From an uncultured Lachnospiraceae bacterium (lineage in GTDB: Bacteria > Bacillota > Clostridia > Lachnospirales > Lachnospiraceae), in NCBI GenBank assembly GCA_910579735.1, contig CAJTUZ010000001.1:324056-388055 (forward strand): a stretch of 64,000 nt of DNA. Reading direction: 5' to 3'. Shown here one piece after another: positions 31,277-40,096 of this stretch. A program made the position numbers and the translations under genes. The notes under the pieces were generated by a model, which saw nothing but the letters and a program-made list of their open reading frames with translations, was not told where the DNA came from and did not search any database. Positions within the stretch are counted from its first letter, which is position 1, and every line of letters begins with the position of its first letter.

Positions 31277-34075
31277 ATGGAATTATTTTCATTACTTGGG
31301 AAAATAGCGATAGATGCCGGTGATTCCGTCGGTGTGCTGGATAAAATAGCAGATAAAGCGCAGTCTGTCCAAAAGGGACTGGTATCATTTGGCGAAAAGG
31401 TGCAGTCGGTAGGAAGCAAAGTTTCCAGCGCCGGTACCAAGATGACGCTTGGAGTGACGACACCACTCATGTTTTTGGGTAAAGCAGCTGTTTCGACAGC
31501 TGCTAACTTCGAATCGGCTATGTCAGAAGTTGCGGCGATCTCCGGTGCGACAGGCGATGACTTTAAGGCCTTGGAAAACAAAGCCAAAGAAATGGGTGAA
31601 AAGACAAAGTTTTCTGCCTCCGAAGCAGCAGAAGGTCTGAAATACATGGCTATGGCAGGCTGGAAAACCAGCGACATGTTAAATGGACTGGACGGTATCA
31701 TGAATCTTGCTGCGGCATCGGGGGAAGATCTTGGAACTACATCAGATATTGTAACAGATGCGCTTACGGCTTTTGGACTGTCGGCATCAGACAGCGGACA
31801 TTTTGCAGATATACTTGCGACGGCGTCAAGTAATGCCAATACTAACGTATCTATGATGGGTGAGACATTTAAATATGTGGCTCCAATAGCCGGGGCAATG
31901 GGGTATTCAGCGGAGGATACAGCCTTAGCTATCGGACTTATGGCAAACTCCGGGATCAAAGCAAGTCAGGCCGGAACGTCGCTACGCTCGATTATGACAA
32001 GATTAGCAAATCCGACAAAAGATTCAGCGGCTGCGATGTCTGCGCTTGGTATATCAGTTACAGACGGATCCGGGAAAATGAAGAGCCTGGAAGAAATTCT
32101 GATCGACATGAGAAATGGATTTTCCGGACTTACGGAAGAAGAAAAGGCATCTTATGCGGCTATGCTTGCCGGGCAGGAGGCCATGTCGGGACTGCTGGCA
32201 ATCGTCAATGCAAGCGGAACGGATTTTGAAAAACTGGTCTCAGCTATTGGCTCCGCAGATGGCGCCGCAGGAAAAATGGCCGCTACGATGAATGATAATC
32301 TTTCCGGCCAGATTACTTTGTTAAAAAGTCAGCTGGAAGCATTGGCAATTCAATTTGTGACGCTCATCATGCCTTATTTAAGGCAAGGCGTAGAATGGCT
32401 GCAAAAACTTTGTACATGGATATCCGGACTGGATGATCATACGAAAAAGATGATATTAACGGTTGCGGGCATAGCGGCGACTCTTGGGCCGGTGCTTATC
32501 GTTGGCGGCAAGATAATAACCGGCGCTGGGAAAATCATATCCTGTATATCCGGTATTATAGGGGTTACGGGAAAGGTAGTGCCTGTGATTGGCAGTGTCG
32601 TATCCGGAGGCGGGAAAGTAGTAACAGGAATTGGCTCTCTTGTCGGGAAGATAGGCGGTGCACTGATTCCGGCGATAGCAGCTATTCCAGCACCTGTTTG
32701 GATTGTAATAGCCGTTCTGGCCGCATTGGTAGCGGCCGGAGTTGCCGTTTATAAAAACTGGGACGAGATCAAAGCATGGGCATCCAACGTGTGGGGATCA
32801 GTCAAAGAGACCGTTGGAAATGCAGTAGATGCGATTAAAGGATTTTTTCAGGGAATTGGCGAAAAGTTTTCAGAAATGAAGGAAAATGTCACTGCCAAAG
32901 CACATGAACTGAAAGAAAATGTTTCCCAGAAATTTTCCGAACTAAAAGAAAATGTTATAGCGAAAGCAGTAGAGATAAAAGACGGGGCAGTTGAAAAGTT
33001 CCACGAACTGAAAGAAAATGCGTCCGAAAAAATCAGTGAATTAAAGGAAAAAATAGCATCCAAATTTGAGGAAATAAAGAGCAACGCCGCCGAAAAGATT
33101 TCTGAACTGAAAGAAAATGTTGTATCTAAAGTCGAAGAAATGAAGGAAAACGCAACGGTTAAGGTGCATGAGATGGGAGAAAAGATTTCATTCGGCTTTC
33201 AGGAGATGAAGGATAAGGCTGCCGAAAAGTTTAATGATCTGAAAGAAAGGTGGACATCCAAGTTTACCGAAACGAAAGAGAAGATGATCTCTGAGGCCGA
33301 AGAAATGAGACAAAAGGTCGGAGATAAGCTAGAACAATTCAAGGCATCTGCTACTGAAAAGATAGAATCTTTTAAAACTGCTGCAGTACAGAAATTTGAA
33401 GAAATGAAAAGCCGGGCAGGGGAAAAGATCGGGGAACTCTCCAGAAAAGGCGTTGAAGGATTCAATACGATAAAAGAAAAAGGTAGCAGTGCAATAAGCA
33501 GTCTGAAAGATTTTATGGTAGTAAAATTCACTGAAATGGGTTCGGCCGCTGGCAGTAAATTTTCTGCAATAGCGGAGAACGTAATGGGAATCTTTTCCAG
33601 GGCAAAGGATGGACTTGCACACATTGTCGAAACTGTAAAAGGATTCTTTAATTTTGAGTGGAAACTGCCGTCGATCAAACTGCCTCATTTCAACATCAGC
33701 GGAGGTTTTTCTTTAAATCCGCCGTCTATTCCGTCAATAGGCGTAGAATGGTATGCGAAGGGCGGCGTCATGACAGAACCTACAGCATTCGGCCTGAATC
33801 CATATTCCGGGAATGTTATGGTAGGCGGTGAGGCCGGAGCGGAAGCGATTGCTCCTATCGAGACGTTAAAAGCATACATTCGGGAGGCAGTGAGCGATAA
33901 CAATATGCAGTTATATGGTATTTTAAATGCCATATTAATGCTGTTAAACAAATATCTCCCGGAACTTACAGAAAAGCAGATTTTGTTAAATACGGGAGTT
34001 CTGGTGGGAGAGCTAAGTGAACCTATATACGACGAATTTGGAAGAATCTCACATAACAGGGGGCGGCGTAATTAA
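31277..34075 (+). CDS. tape measure protein, TP901 type
   Basis: 932 residues, setting tail length and helping DNA entry. The N-terminal TP901 core (about 60-370) is seen in FESAMSEVAAISGATGDDFK, MAGWKTSDMLNGLDGIMNLA and LRSIMTRLANPTKDS. Hydrophobic stretches at about 385-500 (LTVAGIAATLGPVLIVGGKI, AIPAPVWIVIAVLAALVAAG) follow. Residues 530-738 are nineteen tandem 11-residue repeats. The end (EWYAKGGVMTEPTAFGLNPY) is the usual tape-measure C-terminus. At 932 residues the tail would be near 140 nm by the common ruler rule, an estimate only. Confidence 0.92.
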   Translation: MELFSLLGKIAIDAGDSVGVLDKIADKAQSVQKGLVSFGEKVQSVGSKVSSAGTKMTLGVTTPLMFLGKAAVSTAANFESAMSEVAAISGATGDDFKALENKAKEMGEKTKFSASEAAEGLKYMAMAGWKTSDMLNGLDGIMNLAAASGEDLGTTSDIVTDALTAFGLSASDSGHFADILATASSNANTNVSMMGETFKYVAPIAGAMGYSAEDTALAIGLMANSGIKASQAGTSLRSIMTRLANPTKDSAAAMSALGISVTDGSGKMKSLEEILIDMRNGFSGLTEEEKASYAAMLAGQEAMSGLLAIVNASGTDFEKLVSAIGSADGAAGKMAATMNDNLSGQITLLKSQLEALAIQFVTLIMPYLRQGVEWLQKLCTWISGLDDHTKKMILTVAGIAATLGPVLIVGGKIITGAGKIISCISGIIGVTGKVVPVIGSVVSGGGKVVTGIGSLVGKIGGALIPAIAAIPAPVWIVIAVLAALVAAGVAVYKNWDEIKAWASNVWGSVKETVGNAVDAIKGFFQGIGEKFSEMKENVTAKAHELKENVSQKFSELKENVIAKAVEIKDGAVEKFHELKENASEKISELKEKIASKFEEIKSNAAEKISELKENVVSKVEEMKENATVKVHEMGEKISFGFQEMKDKAAEKFNDLKERWTSKFTETKEKMISEAEEMRQKVGDKLEQFKASATEKIESFKTAAVQKFEEMKSRAGEKIGELSRKGVEGFNTIKEKGSSAISSLKDFMVVKFTEMGSAAGSKFSAIAENVMGIFSRAKDGLAHIVETVKGFFNFEWKLPSIKLPHFNISGGFSLNPPSIPSIGVEWYAKGGVMTEPTAFGLNPYSGNVMVGGEAGAEAIAPIETLKAYIREAVSDNNMQLYGILNAILMLLNKYLPELTEKQILLNTGVLVGELSEPIYDEFGRISHNRGRRN
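32864..33490 (+). repeat. nineteen 33-bp tandem repeats encoding 11-residue hendecads
   Basis: The frame divides without gaps into 19 units of 11 residues of pattern K-(F/V/I)-x-E-(L/M/I)-K-E-N-x-x-x, for example KFSEMKENVTA, KAHELKENVSQ, KISELKEKIAS. Late units degenerate but keep the register. Such hendecads form a long straight or right-handed coiled coil. Confidence 0.9.
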
Positions 34076-34701
34076 TGTATGGAGCCAGATTTGATAATAA
34101 GAACATAAAAGAATATGGAGCAATAATGAATTATGCCAGAATTACACCGCCTGCGGTCAAAGAAAATTATATCGAGATCCCAGGCGGGGATTCTTCCATT
34201 GATCTGACAGAGGCCGTTGGCGGAATAACTTATTGTGATGGATTGATGGAATTTAAGTTCACCTTGTTTGACTTTTGCAAAAAAGAGTCCATGAAGAACT
34301 ATTTGCATGGAAAAAGAATGAATATCATTCTGGAACGGGAACCGGAAGTGTACTATGAAGGCAGAGTTTCCTGCAACATGGATATATGGTTAGGAACATG
34401 GTACGAACTTGGCTTTACAGCCAGAGTAAGACCCTATAAATGGGAGATCCATGAGACAATCCATGCAGACAGTGTCAATGATGATACAAAAGAAGTAATC
34501 TTGGTCAATACGCGAAAGCCTGTGATACCTAAAATAATAGTCATTGGTAACATAAATATTTTGTACGAAGGTAAGCGGTATATTATGCAGGAGGGTGTAT
34601 ATCAAAGTCCGGAACTTACACTGTATGAGGGAATAAATAAATTGGAAATATCCGGACAGGGAAGTTATAAGATCATATACCGAAAGGGGCGGTTGATTTG
34701 A
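34075..34701 (+). CDS. distal tail protein (Dit-like)
   Basis: 208 residues. Immediately follows the tape measure with stop/start overlap, the canonical Dit position. GARFDNKNIKEYGAIMNYAR at the N-terminus and VEIPGGDSSIDLTEAVGGI resemble Dit barrel sequences of siphophages; IILEREPEVYYEGRVSCNMD and WYELGFTARVRPYKWEIHET complete the belt. It forms the hub on which the baseplate is built. Confidence 0.85.
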   Translation: MYGARFDNKNIKEYGAIMNYARITPPAVKENYIEIPGGDSSIDLTEAVGGITYCDGLMEFKFTLFDFCKKESMKNYLHGKRMNIILEREPEVYYEGRVSCNMDIWLGTWYELGFTARVRPYKWEIHETIHADSVNDDTKEVILVNTRKPVIPKIIVIGNINILYEGKRYIMQEGVYQSPELTLYEGINKLEISGQGSYKIIYRKGRLI

Positions 34702-36305
34702 TAATAATTACATGTGGTGATAAAGAAATATATAATCCGAAAAACCCGTATCTGCAGTTGATCAACCCTAAACTGACGCTGGAAGATAATGCGGCCGGAA
34801 GCCTTACTTTCAAAATATATGAAACAAATCTGCATTATGAGTCGATAAGAAAACTTTATCCAGTGATCTCCGTCATCCGAAATGATTCTACTATATTTAA
34901 AGGCAGAGTTATTATGGATCAGCAGGATTTTTATAAAGGAAAAAGTGTAGAAGTTGAAGGGAAACTGGCATTCTTCAATGATTCTTATATGGAGCCGTTT
35001 TCTTTTTCTGGTTCTCCGGAAGAGCTTTTTCGCGTGCTTATAGAAAACCATAATGCGCAAGTGCTTCCTTGGCAACGTTTTAAAATGGGAATCATTACAG
35101 TCAAAGACGCTAATGATTATATTGTACGGAGCAGTGAATTTGTATTGAACACATGGGAAGTATTAAAAACGAAATGCTTTCAGTCTACTTTGGGTGGTCA
35201 TATCCGAATCCGTTACGAAGCAGATGGTGATTATGTTGACTGGCTTGCGGATTATGAAAAAGTATCCTCCCAAAGTATTGAATTTGCAAAAAATATGATT
35301 GATCTGGCTTTGACTGTGGACGCTACAGAAACATATACCGCCATACGTCCTGTTGGAGCAGATATGGAGGGGAAAAAGGTAGATATATCATCCGTCAATG
35401 AAGGAAAAAACTACCTTATTAATGAAGAAAAGGCAAATACGTATGGAGTTATATATGCACCGAGCGACGCATCAACATGGGAAGATGTTACAATTCCGGC
35501 CAATCTTTTGAAAAAAGCAAAAGAAAAACTTTATGGTACATTTACAACATTAAAAGAAACGTATGAAATAAAGGCCGTTGATTTGAATCTGACGGATGAG
35601 AGTATCGAAGCGCTAAATATTTATGAGTATGTTCCGGTAAAGAGCAATACACACGGCATTGATGAGAAATATATACTTAACAGAGCAGAAATCCATATAG
35701 CGGAGCCACAAAATTCCGTCTATCATTTAGGAGCCAGCAAAAGAACTTTTGAGGATGTAAGTAGTCGTAGTAAAAATGATAGTTCTGTTAGTATTCCAAA
35801 GGACATCAGCGCTTTTAATAATGATAAAAACTATGTTTCAGAAGATCAGGCTAAAGGTATGCTGGAAGGATACATGCAGGCTGAGGATGTAGAAGATATT
35901 ATTCTGCAGCGTATTGAAGAACTTCCGAGCGGTAAGGATGGTGCATCAGCGTATGACTTAGCAGTAAATAGTGGATTTGCCGGCACAGAAGAGGAATGGA
36001 TTGCATCATTACAGGGGAAGGATGGTAAGACACCAACCATAAGGATTGGAAATGTAACTACAGGAAATCCGGGGACTGCCGCAGGAGTGACAAACATCGG
36101 CACGGATACAGACATTATTTTGGATTTTATCATACCACAAGGTGCATCCGGATCAGGCAGCGGAGGAGTGACAACGTTGACCTATGAGGAAACGAAAAAT
36201 TTCTTAGATAGTGATTCTGATGAAGATATCGGATCCGGTGATAATATTTTATCTTACGACGAAACATTAGAATATCTTAACAGTGAAAACAATGTAGATA
36301 TATAA
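34698..36305 (+). CDS. tail-associated structural protein (Tal-like)
   Basis: 535 residues. The first 370 follow the N-terminal fold of siphovirus Tal/gp27-like hub proteins (NPYLQLINPKLTLEDNAAGS, FKGRVIMDQQDFYKGKSVEV). No protease or lysozyme tail is seen. From about 395 it carries GKDGASAYDLAVNSGFAGTE with EEWIASLQGKDGKTP, the short collagen-like fibre linker common in Firmicutes phages. The C-terminus has two similar acidic motifs (YEETKNFLDSDSDEDIG and YDETLEYLNSENNVDI). Overlaps Dit by four bases. Confidence 0.8.
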   Translation: MIIITCGDKEIYNPKNPYLQLINPKLTLEDNAAGSLTFKIYETNLHYESIRKLYPVISVIRNDSTIFKGRVIMDQQDFYKGKSVEVEGKLAFFNDSYMEPFSFSGSPEELFRVLIENHNAQVLPWQRFKMGIITVKDANDYIVRSSEFVLNTWEVLKTKCFQSTLGGHIRIRYEADGDYVDWLADYEKVSSQSIEFAKNMIDLALTVDATETYTAIRPVGADMEGKKVDISSVNEGKNYLINEEKANTYGVIYAPSDASTWEDVTIPANLLKKAKEKLYGTFTTLKETYEIKAVDLNLTDESIEALNIYEYVPVKSNTHGIDEKYILNRAEIHIAEPQNSVYHLGASKRTFEDVSSRSKNDSSVSIPKDISAFNNDKNYVSEDQAKGMLEGYMQAEDVEDIILQRIEELPSGKDGASAYDLAVNSGFAGTEEEWIASLQGKDGKTPTIRIGNVTTGNPGTAAGVTNIGTDTDIILDFIIPQGASGSGSGGVTTLTYEETKNFLDSDSDEDIGSGDNILSYDETLEYLNSENNVDI

Positions 36306-36325
36306 AGCAGGAGGAGAAGACAGGT

Positions 36326-36958
36326 ATGAGTATTCCTAACCTACGGGCATTGCGTGACTGGTGCAACGGTAGATTTGCACGGACGCATGATATAGAGGAG
36401 ATGGCAAAAAGCATGATAATTAACGGAACTCAATATTATCTGGACAAAAATAATGATAAGTGGGGTGTCAATACTGACCCGGCACGGGGTGCAGATACAT
36501 TTGTCCCTTTTCCGGATGACGGCGGTTCCAACCCTGGAAGTGGAGGCGGGCCGTCATCAATTACTTTAAAAATAGATACAAATTCATCGAGAGTTGCGGC
36601 TGTTAGCGCATTTTGTCCAAATTATTATTTTCCTATTCAGGATGTAAGTAAAATAAGGAAAGTAATTATAAAAAATATATCAATACAAGCAGCCAGATCA
36701 ACGACAAGCCTGCCTACAAACCGATTCTACTTCAATGTATGGGGGACAAAACAAAATGAAACGGCAGGGGAAAGAATACATCAACTTAGTGCAGTCAGTC
36801 CGAATGTGTATACAGGGAGTGATATTGAGATTGATTTGACGGATTTGAAAACTATCGATTATGTACAATTTAACTTCACCAGTAATGGAACCGGTTACTC
36901 TATTAATTATTATTATACACTTAAGGCATCCTGTGAAATAGAAATCATATTGAATTAA
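36326..36958 (+). CDS. baseplate or fibre-related structural protein
   Basis: 210 residues. An N-terminal helical part (NLRALRDWCNGRFARTHDIE) is linked by a Gly-Ser-Pro stretch (GGSNPGSGGGPSS) to a beta-sandwich-like C-terminus (VRKVIIKNISIQ-type strands, DIEIDLTDLKTIDYVQFNFT). That plan suits a carbohydrate-binding tail appendage. AGCAGGAGGAG precedes ATG 36326. Not further recognised. Confidence 0.65.
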   Translation: MSIPNLRALRDWCNGRFARTHDIEEMAKSMIINGTQYYLDKNNDKWGVNTDPARGADTFVPFPDDGGSNPGSGGGPSSITLKIDTNSSRVAAVSAFCPNYYFPIQDVSKIRKVIIKNISIQAARSTTSLPTNRFYFNVWGTKQNETAGERIHQLSAVSPNVYTGSDIEIDLTDLKTIDYVQFNFTSNGTGYSINYYYTLKASCEIEIILN

Positions 36959-36983
36959 ATAATATAAAGGAGATGAAGGAGAC

Positions 36984-37784
36984 GTGGCGACATTAAAGAT
37001 ACAAGTAAAAGGACAGCTTTTAACGGTGCTTACACAGGATATCATAGCAAGCGGAGATATCAATATAGATCGGTGCGAGTTTTCATTCAATAAGGATTGG
37101 CAGGGATATGTTAAAACAGGTGTATTTTATCAGGATAAATCAAATGTACAATATGCCGTACTGGATGAAGATAACACATGTGTAATTCCGGCGGCCGCTA
37201 TGGCAAAAGAAGGTGATCTGCATATCGGAGTTTTTGGCATTAACGGGCCTGCGCTGCTTACATCGACCGTAGGGATCCACTTTATAAAGGAAGGTGCAAT
37301 ATCCGGAGCCGATATCAGTACAGATCCCAGTGATGATGTATTTCTGGCTATTATAGCGCAATACCAGCGCATTGCAGAATTAATGCATAAATATCAAGAG
37401 ACTGCACAGCAATTCATTAACGAAATGAATAAGCAGAATAAGATTCTGGAGACATTAAATGCATTTGATGTTGTAGAGATAAAAGAACGCTTGGATATCA
37501 TCGAAGGTAAAATAATTGAATACAATGATCAGGTAAAACACCTGATCGACCGTGAAATAATTATCCGGGATGTACCGATCCGCTTTGTCGATGGTGTGTG
37601 TGAAATACAAAACGATATTATTACGTCAAAATCATTATGCGATGTATACTTCGATGAATACTCTTTTGAGTATGCTTCGAAATCTCTTATTTTAGTATCA
37701 TCATATGACGGATATATATGTATAACCAGTTCGGTACCTATTGACGAGGATCTGACAGCCAGCATATTGATTAGGGGGTATTAA
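36984..37784 (+). CDS. BppU-type baseplate/fibre protein
   Basis: 266 residues from GTG 36984 (GAAGGAG upstream). The N-terminal 115 residues are a BppU-like sandwich (FSFNKDWQGYVKTGVFYQDK, VIPAAAMAKEGDLHIGVFGI), a common phage baseplate module. A coiled coil at about 125-190 (YQRIAELMHKYQETAQQFIN) leads to a small beta-rich head probably involved in receptor contact. Neighbouring genes are likely its partners. Confidence 0.8.
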   Translation: MATLKIQVKGQLLTVLTQDIIASGDINIDRCEFSFNKDWQGYVKTGVFYQDKSNVQYAVLDEDNTCVIPAAAMAKEGDLHIGVFGINGPALLTSTVGIHFIKEGAISGADISTDPSDDVFLAIIAQYQRIAELMHKYQETAQQFINEMNKQNKILETLNAFDVVEIKERLDIIEGKIIEYNDQVKHLIDREIIIRDVPIRFVDGVCEIQNDIITSKSLCDVYFDEYSFEYASKSLILVSSYDGYICITSSVPIDEDLTASILIRGY

Positions 37785-37786
37785 AA

Positions 37787-39046
37787 ATGTTAGGAAAAAC
37801 AAATATTTCAACAGTAGAAAAGGGAGTAATTGTATCGGATATTGAGGATTATAGCTGGCTGTCTGCAAATATACAAAGTGTAAATGAAACATTTATTAAA
37901 GTTATTTACGCAAATAATGTACTTGTAGCCATTACAGAAAACGGCACAGTAGCCTGTACAAAAGACGGTGAAAATTGGGAATGCAAAAAATTAGAACTGG
38001 AGAATGGTGATTTCTTTGAGTTGACAGATATCGTATACGGGAATGGCAAATACGTGATCGTAGGATATCATACAGATCAGGAGACATATATACATGGACT
38101 GATAGTTACAACGGCCGACCTAATAGAGTATCAAATAAAGACCAGTGCTGAAACAGAGGAGTATTTTAATTCTTCCTCACTTTATACAAAGTTTGTTTCC
38201 GTATCAGTAGTGGATAACAGCTTTGTTATATGCTACATAGGATGTAAAAAAATAAGCAGCACAAGTAAAATGGAAGTCTCAATATATGCGGCCTTTACAG
38301 ATATGAAAGATACGACTACAATTAATCAGATAGATTCAGGTATAGAGGTTGAGAATAGTCGTATTAATTTCAAAAATATAACAGAAAACACTACATTTCA
38401 GATTGCGAAAAAAACGAACGGGGATTTCATATATTATAGGAAAACATGCTATAATAACAAGTACTTCCATAGCTTATATGTTTCTAACAAAGGTACAGGA
38501 TTTAGAAATTTAATACCTGTTGATTTGAGTGAGGCTGTTATGGGACACACAAATCTATCAGCAGATCTTTTTTCAGTGTTTGAATGCAAGGATAACTTAT
38601 ATTCTGCATCTAATACATCATATTTGGATTATGAAGTGGCAAAGATTATCGGCGGAACAGAAAAAGTTGCTATTTCTACTAATATTATATATGAATTTGT
38701 AAATGCAACATATTTTGATAAATGTGAGGTCTTTATCAATAGTCATGAAATGCTTGTTGTCAAACGAGGGGAAAGCCTTGAGAATAAGACGCTTCAAGAT
38801 ATGGTAGAGATAACATACGATTTTTCAATGAAATATATTGTAAAGGCCTTTAATAAGATGTACATCTTCGGGACTGGTGGAAATATACTGGTTTCCAGTA
38901 ACGAGAACAGAAATGAGGATTCCCTTGCGGTGCAAACTATGAGTGCTATGAGAGCTTTATATGATGCAAAGATATATACGAATGAGAAGTATGAAGAACT
39001 GGATACACGCCTCACAGAGTTGGAAAGACAATTGACAAATACGTAG
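37787..39046 (+). CDS. tail fibre with beta-propeller-like head (receptor-binding candidate)
   Basis: 419 residues. The body has repeated blade motifs of the kind VYGNGKYVIVGYHTDQE, FIKVIYANNVLVAITENGTV and KDGENWECKKLE, as in phage fibres with sialidase-like propellers. The end is a coiled coil (KYEELDTRLTELERQL). It is the last phage gene, a usual place for the receptor-binding protein. No enzyme residues are evident. Confidence 0.75.
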   Translation: MLGKTNISTVEKGVIVSDIEDYSWLSANIQSVNETFIKVIYANNVLVAITENGTVACTKDGENWECKKLELENGDFFELTDIVYGNGKYVIVGYHTDQETYIHGLIVTTADLIEYQIKTSAETEEYFNSSSLYTKFVSVSVVDNSFVICYIGCKKISSTSKMEVSIYAAFTDMKDTTTINQIDSGIEVENSRINFKNITENTTFQIAKKTNGDFIYYRKTCYNNKYFHSLYVSNKGTGFRNLIPVDLSEAVMGHTNLSADLFSVFECKDNLYSASNTSYLDYEVAKIIGGTEKVAISTNIIYEFVNATYFDKCEVFINSHEMLVVKRGESLENKTLQDMVEITYDFSMKYIVKAFNKMYIFGTGGNILVSSNENRNEDSLAVQTMSAMRALYDAKIYTNEKYEELDTRLTELERQLTNT

Positions 39047-39185
39047 TGAGAGATTAAATTGATAGTTTTTTAGCGATTTTAAAAGATATTTTAAAGCTCT
39101 TTAAAAAATGTTTATTTATGCTTTAAAGACATCTATAAGACCCTGATATTGTGGTCAAATAACAAATAGATTGTAACCTACAACG
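39047..39185. other. non-coding right arm of the phage
   Basis: AT-rich stretch between the last fibre gene and the end sites. It has repeated AAAGC/TTTAAA tracts (near 39080-39125) but no gene. No Mom-type modification gene, which Mu carries here, is present. Confidence 0.6.
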
Positions 39186-39234
39186 AATTGTCATTCTAGG
39201 TGAGCAAAATTGTCATTCTTTTTGCGCGCTTATA
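39186..39234 (-). promoter_or_regulatory. right phage end with two transposase-binding sites
   Basis: TTGTCATTCT occurs at 39188-39197 and 39210-39219, direct copies 22 bp apart, both in the orientation opposite to the left-end site. The outer one is 15 bases from the tip ...CGCGCTTATA, mirroring the left end. Confidence 0.8.
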
Positions 39235-39239
39235 TTTAC
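39235..39239 (+). repeat. target-site duplication, right copy (TTTAC)
   Basis: TTTAC, matching 9390-9394. Host epimerase coding resumes directly after it with GCTGAAAGATG. Confidence 0.9.
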
Positions 39240-40047
39240 GCTGAAAGATGTAGAACGGGATTACAGGTTATTCCGGGGAAAGACACGGCAGTATATTTAT
39301 ATCAGTTCCGCTTCCGCCTATCATAAGCCTGCGGCAGGATATGTCATTACGGAGGGAACGACGCTTGCCAATCCGTATTGGCAGTATTCAAGGGATAAGA
39401 TCGAGAGTGAAGCATTTCTGATGAAAAAATACCGGGAGGAAGGTTTTCCGGTTACCATCGTGAGGCCAAGCCATACTTATGATGAAAGAAGTATTCCGTT
39501 GGGAGTACATGGAGAGAATGGTTCCTGGCAGGTGATCAAACGGATGATGGAGGGAAAGCCGGTCATTATACAGGGCGATGGCACATCCCTCTGGACGCTG
39601 ACGTTCAATCGGGATTTTGCCGCAGGCTATACCGGCCTTATGGGAAATCGCCACGCTATCGGAGAAGCATTTCATATTACCGGAGACGAAACGCTTACAT
39701 GGAATCAGATTTACGCAACGATCGCGGATGCGCTGGGCGTAAAACTGAACGCCTATTACGTAGCCTCGGAATTTCTGGCGGAAGCCGGGAAGGCATATGG
39801 CTATGACTTTACGGGAAGCCTGATCGGAGATAAATCCGTTTCATCCGTTTTTGATAACAGCAAGTTAAAAAGAGCCGTGCCGGATATGAGAACGACGGTG
39901 CGCTTTGACCAGGGTGTGCAGATTGTACTCGACTACGTGCTGTCTCATCCTGCGGAATGTCAGAAGGAAGATCCGGTGTTTGATGAGTGGTGCGACAGGG
40001 TTATCGATGCCCTGGAAGAAGCAAAACGGACGATGTTATTAGGGTAG
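39240..40047 (+). pseudogene. NAD-dependent epimerase/dehydratase, 3' fragment
   Basis: Continuation of the gene begun at 9165. Reading resumes as ...GFT-LKDVERDYRLFRGK and includes the catalytic strand-helix YIYISSASAYHKPA, then YSRDKIESEAFLMKKYREE (the YxxxK position is Y-S-R-D-K), IVRPSHTYDER, FNRDFAAGYTGL and the C-terminal helices. The family is the extended SDR/isoflavone-reductase-like epimerase, perhaps acting on a nucleotide sugar. An automated caller would start it at ATG 39421, missing the catalytic residues. A short product from that ATG would lack the NAD-binding half. Confidence 0.92.
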
Positions 40048-40096
40048 AGGAATCTTTTATAGGAATGGCGGCAGACAGACCGGGAGAAGGACACAG

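Larger units (their letters stand above)
9395..39234 (+). mobile_element. Mu-like transposable prophage with siphovirus-type tail, apparently intact
   Basis: 29,840 bp bounded by TTTAC duplications. The two termini align without gaps when the right one is inverted: T(G/A)TAA at the tip and AAGAATGACAA at positions 15-25 from each end. Early genes (repressor, transposase, MuB, Gam, GemA, Mor) follow the Mu order; head genes are SPP1/HK97-like and the tail genes lack sheath and Mu baseplate functions and are of siphovirus type. I see no frameshift or deletion in any large phage gene, so it may be inducible. It splits a host epimerase. Confidence 0.95.

Noticed and set aside
32848..33678. Leftward ORFs across the tape-measure repeats
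   Set aside because: They are shadows of the 33-bp repeats in the real gene.
39421..40047. 208-residue epimerase as a complete gene
   Set aside because: Coding sequence extends upstream to the phage junction and includes catalytic residues; it is a 3' fragment.
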